Shown here: positions 23,939-35,200 of the stretch, piece by piece
How the letters are laid out: the number at the start of each line of letters is the position of its first letter
How positions within the stretch are numbered: position 1 is the first letter of the stretch
Assembly (NCBI GenBank): GCA_002633005.1
Contig: NMRA01000375.1
Coordinates: 331,161 to 395,160 of the forward strand
Reading direction: 5' to 3'
DNA length: 64,000 bases
Source of the DNA: Phoronis australis
Lineage: Eukaryota > Phoronida > Phoronidae
Notes under the pieces: model-generated
Told to the model about the DNA's origin: nothing
Databases searched by the model: none
The model's input: the letters and a program-made list of their open reading frames with translations, nothing else
Position numbers and translations under genes: made by a program

Positions 23939-25915
23939 CTACTGTTTCCCACAAAGAAACCACTTTTTAAAGAGAGAGCATGTGGCGCTCCTTTCTGTCC
24001 TCAGGGCCTCGATGACATGTTCCCAAATGGCGTTCTCTGGTCCCTGAGACATCAGTTGGGACGCATCGTGGAATCTCTTGTTAGATTGCGTCTCCCAGTT
24101 GATGAGAACCATGAGCTCGCATACCTTAATAAAGTCGCCGTAGTGAGTTGTACAAGGATTGTCCATCAACAACGTTGCCTCTCGATAATCCAAAAACTGC
24201 CCCTTGTACAAACCGTTAACTTTGATCACTACAATGCTGTCCGGATTCACGGCCCTCAAAACTACGCCTGCTCTGTTGAGCGTATTAATTTGTTCACATA
24301 TCGTGATCAAGATGTCAAGCCAGTCTTGATTCCTCGGTGAAGTAAACCCAGGCGTTTCCTTCTCGTAGTCGCTAAGAATTTCACGCAGTGTCCTTCCGCA
24401 GCGGCTATTGTTTCCTGCAAAGTCAAATAAAACTCTCCACGAATAGTGAATTTCGTTTTCCTCCAATGGGAAAAGCCCTCGAAAATGAGGGCCGATTCCT
24501 TTCCCATTGACAAATTGGAACACTTCAACCTCTCTTCTGACCTCATATAAAGATGACGATTCTTTGCAGAATACTTTGAGGGCGTAAAACATCTGCTGTC
24601 GCTCAACTAGAAACATACAGCCATAATATCCTCGATCAATGACTACGGGGTTTCCGTCACGATAAACGTAATTGTAAGTCATGGGGTCGTGAACAACAGT
24701 CTCACAAACGTTAATAGCAAAGTCTGGCAAATCCAGCTGCGGTGATGTCTTGAAAGTTGGAAAGAAAAAAGCGGGTTCATATCCAGACCAAATTCGTTTC
24801 TTTCTACTACGCTTTTTCATAGAAAATACTGATTTCACTTTACGAACTGCTCTCTGAAAAACTGATAACTGTTGCACATCGCCTTTTCTGTTTAAGCCAT
24901 CAGCGTCCTCGCTCATACCAGGTACTGGCAAGAATCTAGTTTCTGTAACTTCTTCCGGAAACATGTGTAGAGTAAGGTCCGTAATCGAGCCCAAGTTCTT
25001 CGCGAAGTTCTGATTTCTATCATCTCCACATCCTTTGAAATCTTCAGAGCAAGCAGGCGGTGATAACTCGTAACCCTTGGCTACGCTCTCGTATTCGTGA
25101 CATGCCAAACTATCGACGTCCCGCGGTGTGGTGACTCTATGTGGCTCTCGACTAACGTTCAAACAATGTACACGGTTGTTTCGGAAAGATCGCTTTCGTT
25201 TTGTCTGTTTTTTACCAGCAACTGAATATCCAGGTAGAGATGACTCGTTACTCTTGACCTCGTGACCGTTGCCTCTCAACAGGATCAGGTCTCTATGTGA
25301 TTCTCGGTTGTTACTCATACATGTTGCCCTGTTTTGTAATATCCCTTTTTCGGCATCACCAAAGCAACCAGGAGGAGGTGAGTCGTTACTTTTGGTCTTC
25401 ACCTCGTAAAAATCCCCTCTCAAATTTATTTCGTCCGGGGTGATATTACTTTGAAGGTCTCGACGACCACTCGAGCAATTCGTATTGCTGTTATGCATGG
25501 CTCTATTTTGTTTCTGCTTTTTGTCGTCACCAGGCCAACCACAGGATTGCAAGTCGTCACTCATGGCCACCATCTCATCCTCGTGCGGGATGAGGTCCCT
25601 TTGAGGCTCTCCCCTGGCATTCAAGCAATGTGCACGGTTGTTTTGTTTTGACCGTTCTTCGGCATAATCAGACCATGCAGACGGAGGTAATTCGTCTTTT
25701 GTGGATACCATCTGGTAATGGTCGTCTCCCGACTCGTACTCACCCTCATTCGGGATGTTGTCTCTAAGTGGCTCTCGAAAACCACTGTAGCAATCTGCAC
25801 TGTTAGATTGCATTGCTCGTAATTCTTCAATTCTTTTTTTCGCTTGCTCCCGTGCTATATACAATTTGAGTCTCTCATTCGTCCTCTTCAGGATATCTTT
25901 TTTATTTGTAATCAT
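23939..25915 (-). CDS. Pseudokinase-like protein with N-terminal repeats
   Basis: Single-exon 658-residue protein; the start is the ATG at 25915. Residues 1-35 are charged and helical. Residues ~36-295 hold five degenerate repeats of ~50 residues, each built as N-R-A-x-C-x-N-x-x-R-E-P-x-R-D-L-I-P, then an acidic segment with Y/H-E-V-(K/S) and a (S/L)PPxxS/G patch. A basic stretch (366-374, KKRSRKKR) precedes a kinase-like fold at ~420-600. Kinase landmarks: G-loop-like DRGYYGCMFLV (427-437), beta-3 lysine in YALKVF (K447), LRAVNPDS at 553-560 where HRDLKPDN is expected, and LDYR at 575-578 where DFG is expected. The catalytic Asp and Asn are replaced (Ala, Ser) and the DFG Gly by Arg, so catalysis is unlikely. 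It may act as a scaffold or regulator. The family was not recognised beyond the kinase-like fold. Lack of introns may mean a retrocopy or a lineage-specific gene. Confidence 0.65.
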   Translation of the reverse strand: MITNKKDILKRTNERLKLYIAREQAKKRIEELRAMQSNSADCYSGFREPLRDNIPNEGEYESGDDHYQMVSTKDELPPSAWSDYAEERSKQNNRAHCLNARGEPQRDLIPHEDEMVAMSDDLQSCGWPGDDKKQKQNRAMHNSNTNCSSGRRDLQSNITPDEINLRGDFYEVKTKSNDSPPPGCFGDAEKGILQNRATCMSNNRESHRDLILLRGNGHEVKSNESSLPGYSVAGKKQTKRKRSFRNNRVHCLNVSREPHRVTTPRDVDSLACHEYESVAKGYELSPPACSEDFKGCGDDRNQNFAKNLGSITDLTLHMFPEEVTETRFLPVPGMSEDADGLNRKGDVQQLSVFQRAVRKVKSVFSMKKRSRKKRIWSGYEPAFFFPTFKTSPQLDLPDFAINVCETVVHDPMTYNYVYRDGNPVVIDRGYYGCMFLVERQQMFYALKVFCKESSSLYEVRREVEVFQFVNGKGIGPHFRGLFPLEENEIHYSWRVLFDFAGNNSRCGRTLREILSDYEKETPGFTSPRNQDWLDILITICEQINTLNRAGVVLRAVNPDSIVVIKVNGLYKGQFLDYREATLLMDNPCTTHYGDFIKVCELMVLINWETQSNKRFHDASQLMSQGPENAIWEHVIEALRTERSATCSLFKKWFLCGKQ

Positions 25916-27360
25916 CCCGACTATTTGTGTGAGGCCCTACACCTCCACTAACCAAAACAACAATCTTGTCTGTCATGAACCATCACGTGCATATTAATTT
26001 ACGAATGAGTATTTGTTACGTCATTCTCTATTGTGTAATAACTACCGTGACGTATTTTTAAAAATATATTTTAAGAGACAGTAAAAATTTTCAGAGAATA
26101 TATCAAATGGAGAACAATTTTTAAACATTAGAAAACTATAGCATTTTTCATATCCTATTACAATTTAACGTTGTGCGTTTGGGGAAAATGGTACAACATA
26201 ATGTAAAATTACAAAAGACATCAAGTTATCATTTGTAAGCGAACGTGTTCTGTCAAGAACTTAATAATTTGATTGCTGACATGGGAGAACGAACAATCAT
26301 GACATATTGCCGCTCATAAAAATTGAAAGTAAAATAATCCCTACACAATGAATTCTAGTACATGAACCAAGAGGCAGGTTTAACGTTAATCATAGCTAAT
26401 GACGCACAGGCTGTCTGCATAAATTTGCTTTCTTAATTGCTTGTTTATACCGTTAATACTTCATTTTGAAAATCAGTTTATTTCAGGACAAGGTCATAGT
26501 CATTTTTTAAATTCCCGACTTTCAAAGTTGAATTTCGGTATGTTTAGCTGTTCAATAGACGAAATTTGAATTGGACGTTCTTGCTCATAAAATTGGTCTC
26601 GCAGTAATCCTAAGTACAATATGATTCATTTTAAAATTACCAACTTAAGTCACAGGCAATGCGCGCATGCGCCAGGTTGAAATTCACAATTCCAGGGTTC
26701 GATAACCTCAATAATGTCGAAGGCGAATTTTTGAGTCTCCGTGTGTTTTCTGTTGTTGACAGAATGAGAATGTAATCACGGTAAGGAATGCTATGAGACT
26801 GATTTCACCATGGGTGTCAAAAACCTAATTCGATTTCAGTTTTTTAGCTTACCATGGAGAAATGCATCTTTGAAAGAAAGAAAGACCAAATAAAGGTGCT
26901 GGACAGGAATACGTCACAGCATGAACGCTTTAGGCCGCGACTATACATTTTGTGCTAACTTCATGGTAGATATCAGCAGCCGCCCAAAGAGGGCATTATG
27001 TTTAAAATCAATTGTAAGTTTTAAAATCCAGCGAAGCATCAAAGTATCCAAAACATTTTTTCCTGTCTGAATGTGGCAACACATCAAGTAGTCAGTTTGT
27101 TCGTCGCTTATTTCGGAAAAATATCCTTTAAGTTCACATTATTTTTACGATTTAAAGCTCGAGTCGAGAACAGCAGTAGCACACAGCTGACTTAAGCGTG
27201 TGCAATTGATACTGGATAAATATTCTCAAATGCAATAGTAACACCATTGATAATACCCACACGAGTGAGAGTTGCGACGGTATGTGAGTTACACGTATAC
27301 CTAATGTTTGCAGTTCATAATTTTTCTAGATTCAATGTGACATTATTTGGGAGAAAAGGC
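25916..27360. other. Intergenic upstream of the pseudokinase gene
   Basis: AT-rich, no gene seen. It presumably holds the promoter of the minus-strand gene ending at 25915, but no core element stood out. Confidence 0.4.
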
Positions 27361-27428
27361 AAATTCGATCATGAGGCTCACACGCGCCGTTCCAAACTAT
27401 CTGCCGTCTGAGCTACATGCACGCCATT
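27361..27428 (-). mobile_element. tRNA-like segment (SINE head or tRNA relic)
   Basis: On the minus strand the sequence has a perfect A-box TAGCTCAGACGG and, about 40 bases further, a weak B-box GATCGAATTT. There is no good cloverleaf or acceptor stem, and an A-rich tract (27462-27487) lies nearby. This looks like a tRNA-derived SINE or decayed tRNA rather than a working tRNA. Confidence 0.4.
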
Positions 27429-28555
27429 ACTTTAGCGCATTTCACATGATATGCAGTAAAATTAAAAAAAAAACAAAAAAAAAAAAACGAAATTTATTGC
27501 TTTGGAGCTCTGGTCAAAGCTGATAACTTTAAAAATCTATTCCATTCAATAATAAAACCAATAATGCGTCGGTCGGCAGTAAAAACGACATGTCTCTTTA
27601 AAATAGAGTCAGGCATTTATTCAGAATTTTGCCAAACCAAGAACAGTTACAATTGTATGAAGCTGATCACAACTTGTTTCAGAATCAGGTGAGAAGTGTA
27701 TTTTGGGCTAGTGAAAACTAGCAATTCGTTAGTGCTGCTATTTTGGCTTGAGAAAAAGGTCGACGTATAAAATGGCCTGACGAGACTAGCTACTTAGTAT
27801 GTAGCTTACTCTCGAGCAATGCGAATAGCGAGCTGTCACTTATTCCCAAACCCAGAAATTTCTTCTAACAACTTGAACACCCCACTTGAGTAGACTTACA
27901 TGATTGTCGCTGAAATGATTGACCAGCGATACTAGAATGTTGAATTATAGGATATGATTCAATTTCCACGCAATACGAGAAACTTTCTCGTCGCAATTGC
28001 GCCTTTGTCCTATGAAATTTGGAGACTTTGATATCAGGACGTACCGTATAGGCTATAGTCGTATGTTTGCAAAGTCTTGTGCACATGACCAACTTGTATT
28101 CTTTGTTTTAACCAATGAAAATTGTCTAGTATAAACATTGTGGTTTAAAAACGTTCTAACCTGTCTTCCAGTGATACTAAATAACTATGATTCGTTTCCA
28201 CTGATTCCCTAAAACGTAAACTTGTTCATATCTTTGTTGAACCTGGTTTATGTATGCCTAGTGATTTTCTTTCAGGGGAAGTGTTAATTGCACATTAGCG
28301 CGTGTCAAATCCATATCACCTACACTCCATAATATCATTTTAGCAGAGTTCAGAGTTTGTTACCACATAAGCGTACTGTATTCGGCAGGTTACGTACGCA
28401 CAACTAAGTCATTCTGATGCACAGTAAAAAGTCTCCCTTCCTCACGAGCCGCTAGGACAGTCTCACTAATAGCGTTTCTTTTTTCACGGGCACGTTTATC
28501 TGTTTGCACATGTTGTAGTTCCTTCCGCACGCCCCGCAGTTGTTTTTCTTGCGCA

Positions 28556-28812
28556 TGCGCGCACCCGGGGGGGGGGTTGGCTCGCGTGGCTCGATTGAGC
28601 CCCCCATTTGGTGAAGTGAGCAAAAATGTCCGCCTCAGAGAAACAAAAAGTCCTAGAAAACGAGATAATAGTCCAATAAAAAGGAGCAGACGCACAGGTC
28701 ACAGTCCTGAAGGTGGTACCACGTTTTTCTAGTCCTCCCGCGTTTTCGCCAGGAAAAGGTCCACATCGTCGGAAATTCGAGCACCCCCCATATTAAAGGC
28801 TGGGTGCGTGCA
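28556..28812 (+). mobile_element. G-rich MITE, copy 2
   Basis: A 257-bp second copy of the element at 15026-15279. Ends are TGCGCGCACCC and GGGTGCGTGCA. It lies about 146 bp upstream of a predicted exon (28959), so it could influence the 5' region of that transcript. Confidence 0.65.
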
Positions 28813-28958
28813 TCTTGCGAACCACCTATTCAGTATATATTTTGTGTATCCAACCGATTCGTAACTCTAGGTGTTGTGACACAAGTTATGCTACCGTGTC
28901 ACATGTGTTGAGTGGTTCATTTAGTGTCCAGTATCTTATTGTATTATTCCATTTCAGG

Positions 28959-29600
28959 CGCTATGGGAGCACATTTGCCTGTTTATTTGAATCTTCTCAC
29001 ATGGCTAGACGCGGAGTGCGCGAGAACTGTTCGCTGCTTCCTGAATTGACCACCGGGGCGTGCCTCGTGTACAGACGAAGAAGCGACTACAGTGACCTGA
29101 TAAAACGAGCGGTCACTAGCAACAACGGGGACAGGAAGTGGAAACGACCACTGAACTATGAAGGGACAAGTAAGGTGTTGACAAAGCGAAAAAATAGTTA
29201 TTTTGAAAAAGCTAGTGAGAATGCTACCAGTTTCCGAGAAAAATACGTCGAGTTGGAGCTCAAAGCTATGCGATCAGACACTTACGGAAGACGACTTCCT
29301 AAGCTGCCCGAGAACGTAGTGAACAGCAGAGATTTTGTAGGAACGTGGCTCTCTTTGGGAGCAGGTACTGATCAGATGAGTAAACATTTACCTCAGCAGC
29401 TGGACGAGAGCGTAACGACTGACGTCAGCTCAGCACCGCGGAAGACAGTAGCGCGCGTGACCCAGGGACAGCTGAAATATTACCGTCGGACTCAGAAACA
29501 GAAATTGAGAAACATTACTGGAGTACCACCAAACACCCCTTACCAAGGTACTCTTAGTATAAGTGAATATTGTTTAAAGTCAAAAGTTTCTCGTAGTTGA
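28959..29600 (+). CDS. Hypothetical basic protein or internal exon
   Basis: An open frame runs from a good acceptor (CCATTTCAG, ending 28958) to a stop at 29598-29600. A good donor lies inside at 29548 (CCAAG|GTACTC), so the exon may be 28959-29547. If single-exon, the likely start is the ATG at 29001 (MARRGVRENC), giving 199 residues. The product is hydrophilic and Lys/Arg-rich (KRKNSYFEKASE, TYGRRLPKLPE), with no signal peptide, membrane segment or recognised domain. The donor phase does not fit a simple join to the membrane protein downstream at 29789 via the CAG at 29797, so I treat them as separate. Amino-acid composition looks coding rather than random, but function is unknown. Confidence 0.5.
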   Translation, partial: RYGSTFACLFESSHMARRGVRENCSLLPELTTGACLVYRRRSDYSDLIKRAVTSNNGDRKWKRPLNYEGTSKVLTKRKNSYFEKASENATSFREKYVELELKAMRSDTYGRRLPKLPENVVNSRDFVGTWLSLGAGTDQMSKHLPQQLDESVTTDVSSAPRKTVARVTQGQLKYYRRTQKQKLRNITGVPPNTPYQGTLSISEYCLKSKVSRS

Positions 29601-29788
29601 AAGTCGTGTGTTTGACAACGACAAAAGGTAATGACAGGTCTCCTACGTCACTAATTATTAGTTACTAACGGCAGCAAAAAGGCAGCATCGCAGACCCTTC
29701 TCAAGCTGTGACGTAATTTTGGCATGCGTAACTATACTATGACGCTACCAATAACACATGACGGAGGTGACTTTGAAAAGTGCGTACT

Positions 29789-30913
29789 ATGTCACAGGTT
29801 CAAAGCCGATTTCGTCGCCACTTTAGCTTGTCTTTGGCCCGGTACACTAACCTGCGGATGTTTGTTGAGAGCCAGTGGTGTCGGTTACCCTTGTTGGCTT
29901 TCCTCGTATACAGAGTAGCCACTGCAGTGTTAAGTTTCACACTTCTGATTTGGTTTATGACCGAGAGACGAGAACCGCTGTATGCCGTGATGGAACAGAG
30001 AACCTGGGCCTTGGTCATGTCTGTCCTCTATCTCTGCATGTCTTCCTGTATGGTAGTACGGCACTACCACAAGGGAGTTAAGTCACATAATCAAGTAGGT
30101 TGTCCAGCAAGAAGTCTGCCAAACGTCACCCGGCATGAACAGCGCAGACGCAGCACTATGTCGAGTAAGAGACAAGATACGGCAGCTATATTTGGAAAAA
30201 CGATTTCTTCACCCCACATGAAGCTTCGTTCCGAAGACCACAAAAATTCTAAACTAACGGGACACGTGACTCCGGGCTCTTACATTCGTGTCAAAGCGAA
30301 GAATGGAACCCAATCAGATGACATCATGACGTCAAGTATACAAGAAGACATACCGTCGGTTGATCTCACAGCTGGTAACGCCCACGAAAATTTAGTGAAT
30401 TCGGCGAACCATCCACCATTGGCGAAAGTCACTACAATAGTCGTTGCAAAATCTTTTCGTCCGTATCTAAAACAGTTTCAGATATTGTGGTTGCTTCAAA
30501 CTATTTCGTCACTTTCAACTCTCGAAATCCCCATGGATCTTTACATTGCCGCCATTCAAGGCATACAACTTCCGTCTACGCCGAGTTTCCGGGTGTTAAC
30601 GATAGTAGTCCCACTCTGGAGTCTCTTGATCGAACCATTCGTCATCAAGATTCCAGTTCGCAATGGACATTTTGTATATTCCCAGATATTCTGGACAATC
30701 TATGTGGTGTTAATTTTGATACTTGGCGAAAATGTCAGCCCGAAGTTTTATGGCAATGATTTAGGGGTCAAGAAGGATCATGGATGGGTGTTTGCAATAA
30801 TCATGTTTTCTGAAATTATTATCATATTTCCGGCTCTAAACGTCCTTCTGTATGGCATTTTTAAGTTACGTCGATACATTCACCGCAGAATGAAGCGACA
30901 TGATATAAAGTAA
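29789..30913 (+). CDS. Multipass membrane protein, rolling-stone-like
   Basis: A 374-residue product from the ATG at 29789 (an in-frame GTG upstream is not used). Hydrophobic segments lie at ~35-56, 72-90, 230-246, 268-285, 297-312 and 332-357. The N-terminal FVESQW...LVYRVATAVLS block and the IKIPVRNGHFVYSQIFWTIY block resemble the rolling stone family (F..SQW..., PvR..HfvYp...); in Drosophila, rolling stone is a membrane protein needed for myoblast fusion. Odd feature: a ~130-residue hydrophilic, Ser/Lys-rich loop (~95-225) between membrane segments 2 and 3, much longer than is usual for this family. There are no introns in the coding region. Family assignment is moderate; an unrelated multipass protein is the alternative. 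Confidence 0.6.
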   Translation: MSQVQSRFRRHFSLSLARYTNLRMFVESQWCRLPLLAFLVYRVATAVLSFTLLIWFMTERREPLYAVMEQRTWALVMSVLYLCMSSCMVVRHYHKGVKSHNQVGCPARSLPNVTRHEQRRRSTMSSKRQDTAAIFGKTISSPHMKLRSEDHKNSKLTGHVTPGSYIRVKAKNGTQSDDIMTSSIQEDIPSVDLTAGNAHENLVNSANHPPLAKVTTIVVAKSFRPYLKQFQILWLLQTISSLSTLEIPMDLYIAAIQGIQLPSTPSFRVLTIVVPLWSLLIEPFVIKIPVRNGHFVYSQIFWTIYVVLILILGENVSPKFYGNDLGVKKDHGWVFAIIMFSEIIIIFPALNVLLYGIFKLRRYIHRRMKRHDIK

Positions 30914-31113
30914 AACATTCGATATGTGATTTCTTTTTATTGCATTATGAAAATTGTCGTGTCATAATTAAATTATTGATAAGAAAACATATTACATCAA
31001 ATTACTCGAGGCTCCGTTTACGGGGGTGTGATTTTTAAACTAACGCACTCATTGAAAACAGAAACACCTAAGCCATTCCCTTGATTTTTTATTTCGATCA
31101 CTGTCCGTTTTAA

Positions 31114-31119
31114 TAAAAT
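31114..31119 (+). promoter_or_regulatory. Possible polyadenylation signal
   Basis: AATAAA about 200 bases after the stop of the multipass membrane protein (TTTTAATAAAATGC). A weaker AATTAAA lies at ~30966. Confidence 0.35.
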
Positions 31120-31734
31120 GCAACTATTCAAGTTAAAAATGTTCGCCATACTCCGCGTCAACTGTAAACTGAAAGGCAATCCACAATTTCAACCAATGGG
31201 AATAACTGAATGTTATGACGTCGGTTTCAGTACTCAAACCAATGAGAAGTCATGTTAAACAACATTCGAGTGCACCAATCTACGGGATCCCGATTCTGAT
31301 TTGAGTCTATCTAAGATCGACCCATCACCAGATGTTAATACACTGAGTAGATACACGTACCTGACCAGTCAAAACTCGGACAACTGAAGTTCTGACCAAG
31401 CAGGAAAATCCAGTTGTTCCAGTATGAGACAAGCCAACTGACAGCATAACTATATCTGGACTTCCACAGTTTTGGGAGGAGGGAGTGGGTTGGGGCCATA
31501 CCATACGGATTAGTCCGAATTTCATTAAACAAAGTTGAAATACATCTGTTATACTTCAGACCTGGAAATATCATCTGTGGAATTTTCAACCTGCATCATA
31601 ATTTTTGAAACATCAATTATTTACAATGTTTGTTAAACTGATAAAAATTATCTAGGTATGAGAAATTTTCGTAGACGCGTAAGCATGCAAATCAGAAACA
31701 AACGAAGAAACGAAATGCCTGAAAAGACATCTCA

Positions 31735-31973
31735 CATGGTACGCGACAGCCTCAAGTTAGAATCAACACAGGAGTTCGAGTTTTCCACAAGATAAAGTGC
31801 AAGATTATCCGGAGTATTCTCAGGAAAATTTCGACAATTCATTTGTCTTTTAACCCATCGAGGAGAAGTCTCATACTTGGAAAACAGCATGTTTTTCATT
31901 TCAGTTACATCAAATGTAAGCTCAGGGGAACCTATAAATGAAACATCGACCCCTTCCAACAAAACTGACTTAG
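31735..31973 (-). CDS. Possible internal exon, unknown protein
   Basis: On the minus strand an acceptor-like AAATTTACAG is followed by a ~78-codon open frame (KSVLLEGVDVSFIG... to NLRLSRTM) ending at a GTGAGA donor. It contains two Cys (NCRNFPENTP, NSCVDSN) and has protein-like composition. No domain was recognised and no partner exon could be linked; a minus-strand open stretch near 31375-31500 (donor CAG|GTACGTG) might belong to the same gene. Confidence 0.25.
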
Positions 31974-32152
31974 CTGTAAATTTAAGATAAAACTTAAATG
32001 TGTCTCAAGACTGTTTCAAAAAAGAGATCTGAAGTTTGACTTAATTTTTATATAAGTTTTGTCTTTTTTTGACAGTCTTACTGGATGTGGAAATTTCAAC
32101 GTTTGGAAGTTAAGTCAAATGTTGACTTAAGTAAAAAATGAAGTTAAGATAA

Positions 32153-32264
32153 CTGTGAACCTTCTTTACCAGGTTGTACTTATGAGCAGATACTTTAAAT
32201 TCTGTTAGCTCTAACTCCTACAAAGTATATATTTTCTGAAAGGTGAATACATTTCCTAAAAACT
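32153..32264 (-). repeat. Left arm of ~110-bp inverted repeat
   Basis: The reverse complement of the sequence at 35782-35895: ACCAGGTTGTACTTATG, CCTACAAAGTATATATTT and TCTGAAAGGTG are shared in order, roughly 80% identical overall. Together the two arms bracket the minus-strand retrotransposon. The same sequence also begins each copy of the 1.24-kb tandem unit downstream. Confidence 0.75.
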
Positions 32265-32269
32265 TACTT

Positions 32270-35200
32270 TAAACAGATGATGTTTCTCTGCTCCCCCGTC
32301 AATCATCAGCAAGATGGCGTCTTCACAGCATGTTTCGGCCTTGAACTTGAACACGCTAGGCCCCCGAAGTTGATCAGGCTCCGGTTTGACGGGGATTCTG
32401 CCACTGTTTGGTCTTCTGTAACCACAACCATGACGATGCTGATTTCGCTGCGGCTTCTACCGACTTCATCATAGACTTCCTTGACTTATTTGAAATTTCC
32501 AGCATCCTAGGCATCCTCCACATGCTTGATGCCAAAAAACCACTATCTCCTACCTCAACTGGTAAACAGAAGTACCTCCATCCATTCCTCGAGCAATCAT
32601 AGCTCAGCTCGCTGTACTACATTTCTTTCCTCTCCTGGACTTCATGTATCCTAGTTTCCCATGGCACCGTTAACTCCACCTTCGCCGTATCTGACCACAA
32701 AATAATGTCTGGTCTCAAAGACGTCGAAGCTATGTGGAAAGGGAATCTGCTTTGTTTCCCCAGATCTGCCTCCATGCACCAATCATTAGACATAGATAGG
32801 ATTCGTCCTGTGTTGCTAATACCCCTCTTGCAGCCAGCCGTCGTAAAGTCAATAAACTTCTTCACAACCTTCCGCTTGGTTCTCCCCTCTAGGTCTAATG
32901 TGTGGGCAATTTCGTTAAGGACCTTGTTGTGACGCTAAGTGTACTTCCCCTCTGCCAGGGCCACCCTGCAACTGCACAGAACATGTTGTAGGGACTCTAC
33001 TTCGCCACAACGGCTACACCTGTCCTATTTTTCCTTCTCCCATAACTTCAGGTTACTTCCCGTTGGTAAGGTGTCGTACACTGAGTGTAACAAAAACCTC
33101 AGCCTGTGCTGTTCCATGTGGAGAAGGTCCGCTGCTGTTATTCTCCTTCCTAGCACTCCTTCCCATGTGGTCCATTCGCCCTGTCTCTTCATGCCTACTG
33201 CACGAGCAACACGTTTCTCTCCTTCCTCTTCACGAATCTCCGTGAGTACCATATCTCTCTTCTCCTTAACCTTTGTCGCCTTCCACCTAGTTGATGATCT
33301 AAAGCCCAAAACCTGTCGACCACAACAGACTGAACCAACTATGTCTTTATGTCGGAGGCGACTCTCTGCTCTGTTCACAGCCACTTGGGGTTCCCACTTT
33401 CTACCTGCTGACACCTTAATCTCTGATAAGCTGACAAATCTGTCCCTGGAATCTCGGATTATGAGAACTTCCTTTGCTTTTGACACCATAAAGTTCTCAA
33501 CCAGAGACCTTAGTGGAAATGATACTGCTGCTGACGTGAAGCTCGCTGGTACTCCCAACCATTTCCCGATACGCTAGTTTGCCTCCCGCTCCATAGCCTC
33601 GACTGTTGAGATCGGAATGCTGTAAACCGATAGCGGCCACGAGATCTTGGCAGCTAACCGAATTGATAACACCAGAGCTTGAATTTCTCTGGCAAAGTGC
33701 ACCCGCTGATCTTCCACAGACTCTCCCTGAACAGGGCCACTGTGCCCCTTGCGTTTATGATGTCGCTTAAACTGCTGTCGTACACCTTGCCTAGATATTT
33801 CACCGACTTCTCACCCAAGGGCGGAATCCCCTCACCGTTCATACGGAAGGCTCGGTGCTGACTCATTCTCCCGTTCATCAAGACCAGACTTCTTGACACC
33901 TTGAACTTCATCCTACCCCAAACATTTAGTTCTTCTAATTTCTTCAACACCCAACCTGCTCCTACTAATGTTGGTGTAGTAACTGTTAGGTCGTCGACAA
34001 ATGCACGACACGGAGGAAGGCGTCTGCCTTATAGAAGAGACCCCCTGCACTGTTTGCTGGCTAGGCGAATAATGAGGTTCACAAATAAGCTGACTGAAAT
34101 GGTGCACCCTGTCAATATCCCTTTCTCCAAAGGCATGAAATCTGTTGCGAACTCTTTCGTTGAAAATCGCACCTGTATACTGTTGAAGTAGTCGTTGATG
34201 ACATTCTGTACTCCTTCCGGAAAATGATAAGTCGTCATCGCCTTCCTAATTAGTGAATCCGGAATGGAACCATAGGCATTCTATAAATCTAACCACAAAC
34301 TGCCAAGTCCGACTTGTTTGCCTTCGCCTTACCGATCAGCTCCGTTAGAACAACATTATGCTCCAGGCAACCCGACTGTCCTGGTACACCACCTTTCTGC
34401 ACTGTGGGGTCCCCAGGGCGTACTTGACAATTCTTGATGCAATCACTGCGAAGAAATTTTGAACTCCACATCAAGCAGGGAGATCGACCTGTAGTCTTTT
34501 ATAGCCTCTGCATCTTTGATCTTTGGGATATAACAACCCTCAGCTTTGCCCCAGTGATCAGGAACTTTCTTCAATTTCCATACGCCTTTTAGTAGCGATA
34601 ACAGTCTTAATAGGCTCGGGCACTTCTTGTAAATAATGTAACTCAAACCAGACGGACCTGGGGCTGAACCGGCTTTAGCCTTCATGACGACACTCTTCAC
34701 TTCAGAGAACTTAATATTTCCAGTGTCAAGCTGAACTTTTGGCGGAACTTCCTCATCCATCCAATCGAACTCTTCTAGACTGTTGTGCTGGTTCGCGTCG
34801 CTATGAATCTTCATCAAGTGGTCTTCTAGTTCCATTTTGCTGCATGATAACCGGCCGCTCGTTTCTTTCCCTAACAAGTCCTTGGAAAACTGGTATGGGT
34901 TCTTTACAAATGACTCTCTTGCCCGCTCTCTACTTTTCCGTTTTCTCCTCAGACGTTCTGCTCTACTAAGTTCGAATAATCTGTCCCTAAGCTCCTCTTT
35001 TACTTGAGCTAGACCTATCTTCTCAGCTTCCGGGGCCTGTTTCCACAGCTTTGTCAGGTCGCGGAGCTCTGCGCGCAGACTCGCAATATCCTTTTGTCGT
35101 CTACTCGGTCCACTCTGCACCTTCGGGGAGCTCTTTCGTACTTGGATTCCTAATCTATCCCTGCGCATATTATAAATGTTCTCCAACATGGTCCCTATCT

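Noticed and set aside
27361-27428. Functional tRNA gene on the minus strand
   Set aside because: The A-box is perfect but the B-box is weak and no acceptor or anticodon stem could be formed convincingly.
33025-33577. Plus-strand 212-codon frame as a gene
   Set aside because: It is antisense to the reverse-transcriptase thumb region of the minus-strand retrotransposon and has no domain of its own.
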